Assembly: GCF_020216065.1 (NCBI RefSeq)
Contig: NZ_JAIWNA010000005.1
Coordinates: forward strand, 316,472-380,471
DNA length: 64,000 nucleotides
Origin: Nocardia rosealba
GTDB lineage: Bacteria > Actinomycetota > Actinomycetes > Mycobacteriales > Mycobacteriaceae
Direction of reading: 5' to 3'
The first letter of the stretch is position 1, and the number at the start of each line of letters is the position of its first letter. Made by a program: the position numbers and the translations under genes. Below the pieces are notes generated by a model, which saw nothing but the letters and a program-made list of their open reading frames with translations, searched no databases and had not been told where the DNA came from. This document shows positions 62,725 through 64,000 of the stretch, piece after piece.

Positions 62725-62840
62725 GAGTCCGCGCTTGCCGCGTCCACTTCGGACGTCGGCCTGGTCGTCACCCGGAGCACCCCACCGCGGAGGAGGGTTG
62801 CCGACCAGCTAGCCGGGGCTTGTCGCTGGTACTCGTGACC
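62725..62840 (-). promoter_or_regulatory. SAM-IV riboswitch
   Basis: In minus orientation the leader runs GGTCACGAGTACCAGCG, CAAGCCCCGGCTAGCTGG, CGGCAACCCTCC, CGCGGTGGGGTGCTCCGGGTG, then ACGACCAGG. Next come a short hairpin and CGCGGCAAGCGCGGACTC. This is the actinobacterial SAM-IV aptamer pattern, including its 3' pseudoknot. It ends about 40 bases before the aminotransferase ATG. SAM binding should turn the gene off. Confidence 0.93.
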
Positions 62841-63011
62841 TGGCATCGAGATTGGCAGACGATCCGGGCCGCTGTCAACCACCGATCGAAAGATGTTGCT
62901 CGCCACCATGTCTCGATTGCCCCTGGATTGCCCATGCGCCAACAGGCGGCAATCCCGATCATGGACACCCCAAATGATTGAGTCCCCCCACTATTTGCTA
63001 GAGTGGCCGCC

Positions 63012-63449
63012 ATGCCTTCGACCACGAACCCCGAACGCGGCCTGGCGCGCTACCCGGTGTACGCGCTCGGCAGGCTCACCAAAGCCATGCACGCCGAGAT
63101 CGACGTCCCGCTGCGTGACCACTGGGTGCTCACCTTCATCGAGGAGAACGCCGACCTCACCCAGAAGAAAGTCGGCGAGTCGCTCGGCATCGACCGCAGC
63201 GAGGTGGTCCGCCTGATCGACGCACTGGAGGGCGCGGGCCTGGTCGAACGCACCCGCGACGGCAAGGATCGCCGCAAATACCGGCTGCGCATCACCGACG
63301 CGGGCCGCAAGCAGTGCAAGCGCACCGACAAGCTGATCGCCGAGGCCACCGCTCGCGCTCTCGCCCGGCTCGACGCCGACGAACAGGCCACCCTGCACCG
63401 GCTCGCGCTCACCGCACTCGGCGAGACACCCGCGGCGCCCGCCCCGTAG
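63012..63449 (+). CDS. MarR-family transcriptional regulator
   Basis: This 145-residue regulator has a winged helix with DLTQKKVGESLGIDRSEVVRLIDALEGAGLVERTRDGKDRRKYRL (about 48-92). It precedes the peptide synthetase gene by about 110 bases in the same direction and may control it. TTGAGT at 62979-62984 and TAGAGT at 63000-63005, 15 bases apart, form a possible promoter very close to the start; the mRNA leader would be short or absent. GTG 63003 is an alternative start. Confidence 0.9.
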   Translation: MPSTTNPERGLARYPVYALGRLTKAMHAEIDVPLRDHWVLTFIEENADLTQKKVGESLGIDRSEVVRLIDALEGAGLVERTRDGKDRRKYRLRITDAGRKQCKRTDKLIAEATARALARLDADEQATLHRLALTALGETPAAPAP

Positions 63450-63557
63450 CTGCCGGGCGCGCCCGACAACTCCCGGTACCGTTGGCAACTGGTGACCATC
63501 CCGTTTGCCCTCCGGTAACCCGACCGTGAAACAACAGACACCGATGGGGGTCAACCG

Positions 63558-64000
63558 ATGAGAGGTGGACTGAGCACGATGCTCGAGCCACGCACCGAGG
63601 GCCCGGCGAACCGGCGGCACGATCCGCTGCTGCGCGCCGATCTGGCCGCGCCGCCACGCACCCTGGTCGACATTCTCACCAGCACTGCCCTTGCCCACCC
63701 CGACGCGCCCGCGATCGACGACGGCACGACCGTGCTCAGTTACATGGAGCTGGTCGCCGCGATCGAAGCCAGGATGACCGAGCTCGCCGAGGCCGGGGTC
63801 CGCCCGGGCGACCGGGTGGGCGTGCGGATGCCCTCGGGCAGCGCCGCGCTGTACGTCACCATTCTCGCGGTGCTCTACTGCGGTGCCGCCTACGTGCCCG
63901 TCGACGCCGACGATCCGGAGGAACGTGCCCGGCTCGTCTTCGGTGAGGCGCGGGTGAGCGCGATCGCGACCGCCGCGGGCATCGAGTCCGACACCGCCGT
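63558..64000 (+). CDS. Non-ribosomal peptide synthetase, Pls/PosA type (cut by window end)
   Basis: Only the first 147 codons are in the window. They encode the start of an AMP-binding adenylation domain: TLVDILTSTALAHPDAPAI, LSYMELVAAIEARM, GVRPGDRVGVRMPSGSAALYVTILAVLYCGAAYVPVDADDPEERARLVFGEA. The last segment is typical of the Pls/PosA family, whose founder is the poly-lysine synthetase of Streptomyces: a single adenylation and carrier domain fused to a membrane region. Downstream domains cannot be seen. ATG 63558; an internal ATG lies at 63579. Confidence 0.82.
   Translation, partial: MRGGLSTMLEPRTEGPANRRHDPLLRADLAAPPRTLVDILTSTALAHPDAPAIDDGTTVLSYMELVAAIEARMTELAEAGVRPGDRVGVRMPSGSAALYVTILAVLYCGAAYVPVDADDPEERARLVFGEARVSAIATAAGIESDTA

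Overview
The window is high-GC actinobacterial DNA, most likely from Nocardia or a close mycolic-acid relative. The evidence is gene order. From rlmB to ppa it follows the Mycobacterium tuberculosis stretch from about Rv3579c to Rv3628: rlmB-cysS-ispF-ispD-carD / lpqE-radA / Rv3587c-like-canB / mutY / hydrolase / mhuD ... clpC / lsr2-lysS / coaX-panD-panC-DUF2520-DUF6779-DUF3180-folK-folB-folP-folE-ftsH ... hpt-tilS-metalloprotease-dacB / ppa. Actinobacterial markers agree: CarD, Lsr2, a MhuD heme oxygenase, a SAM-IV riboswitch and the start of a Pls/PosA-type peptide synthetase. Species was not determined; no search could be run.

Layout. 1-127 is an almost pure C tract, probably a contig-end artefact. 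250-10750 is core housekeeping (23S rRNA methylation, tRNA charging, isoprenoid precursors, CarD, RadA, carbonic anhydrase, MutY, MhuD). disA, which follows radA in M. tuberculosis, is absent. 10798-20593 is accessory: a cobalamin-riboswitch-controlled cobalt importer (cbtBA), stress proteins, an azoreductase/SMR exporter pair divergent from a TetR regulator, an ABC exporter divergent from a two-component system, and small DUF genes. 20655-28052 holds clpC, a secreted lipase behind two KstR-like boxes, an FHA-HTH regulator, a structured repeat, lsr2 and lysS. 28099-29216 is a cysteine dioxygenase/rhodanese pair behind a two-cysteine leader peptide and four mutually complementary RNA segments. 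This looks like a cysteine-responsive attenuator and is the most interesting element seen. 29276-39636 is the pantothenate/CoA and folate supercluster ending in ftsH, almost all on the minus strand and mostly coupled by stop/start overlaps.

39863-46261 holds hypotheticals, an aldehyde dehydrogenase, a LysR regulator and an amidase. 46485-50758 carries two tandem membrane Ser/Thr kinases of unusual type: DFN in place of DFG, and in the first a planctomycete-like N-terminal region. 50749-55674 returns to the conserved hpt-tilS-protease-dacB/ppa block. 55743-64000 is accessory: a small secreted protein, a MarR-controlled efflux pump, a dienoyl-CoA isomerase-like enzyme, a YbaK protein, a flavin reductase, an Excalibur protein, a SAM-IV-riboswitch-controlled SufS-like enzyme, a second MarR and a peptide synthetase cut off by the window end.

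Sulfur is a recurring theme: cysS, the cysteine-oxidation operon with its leader peptide, and a SAM-sensing riboswitch over a desulfurase-like protein. Minus-strand genes dominate 16-41 kb. Starts were chosen by ribosome-binding sites, overlaps and family lengths, and often differ from the longest open frame.
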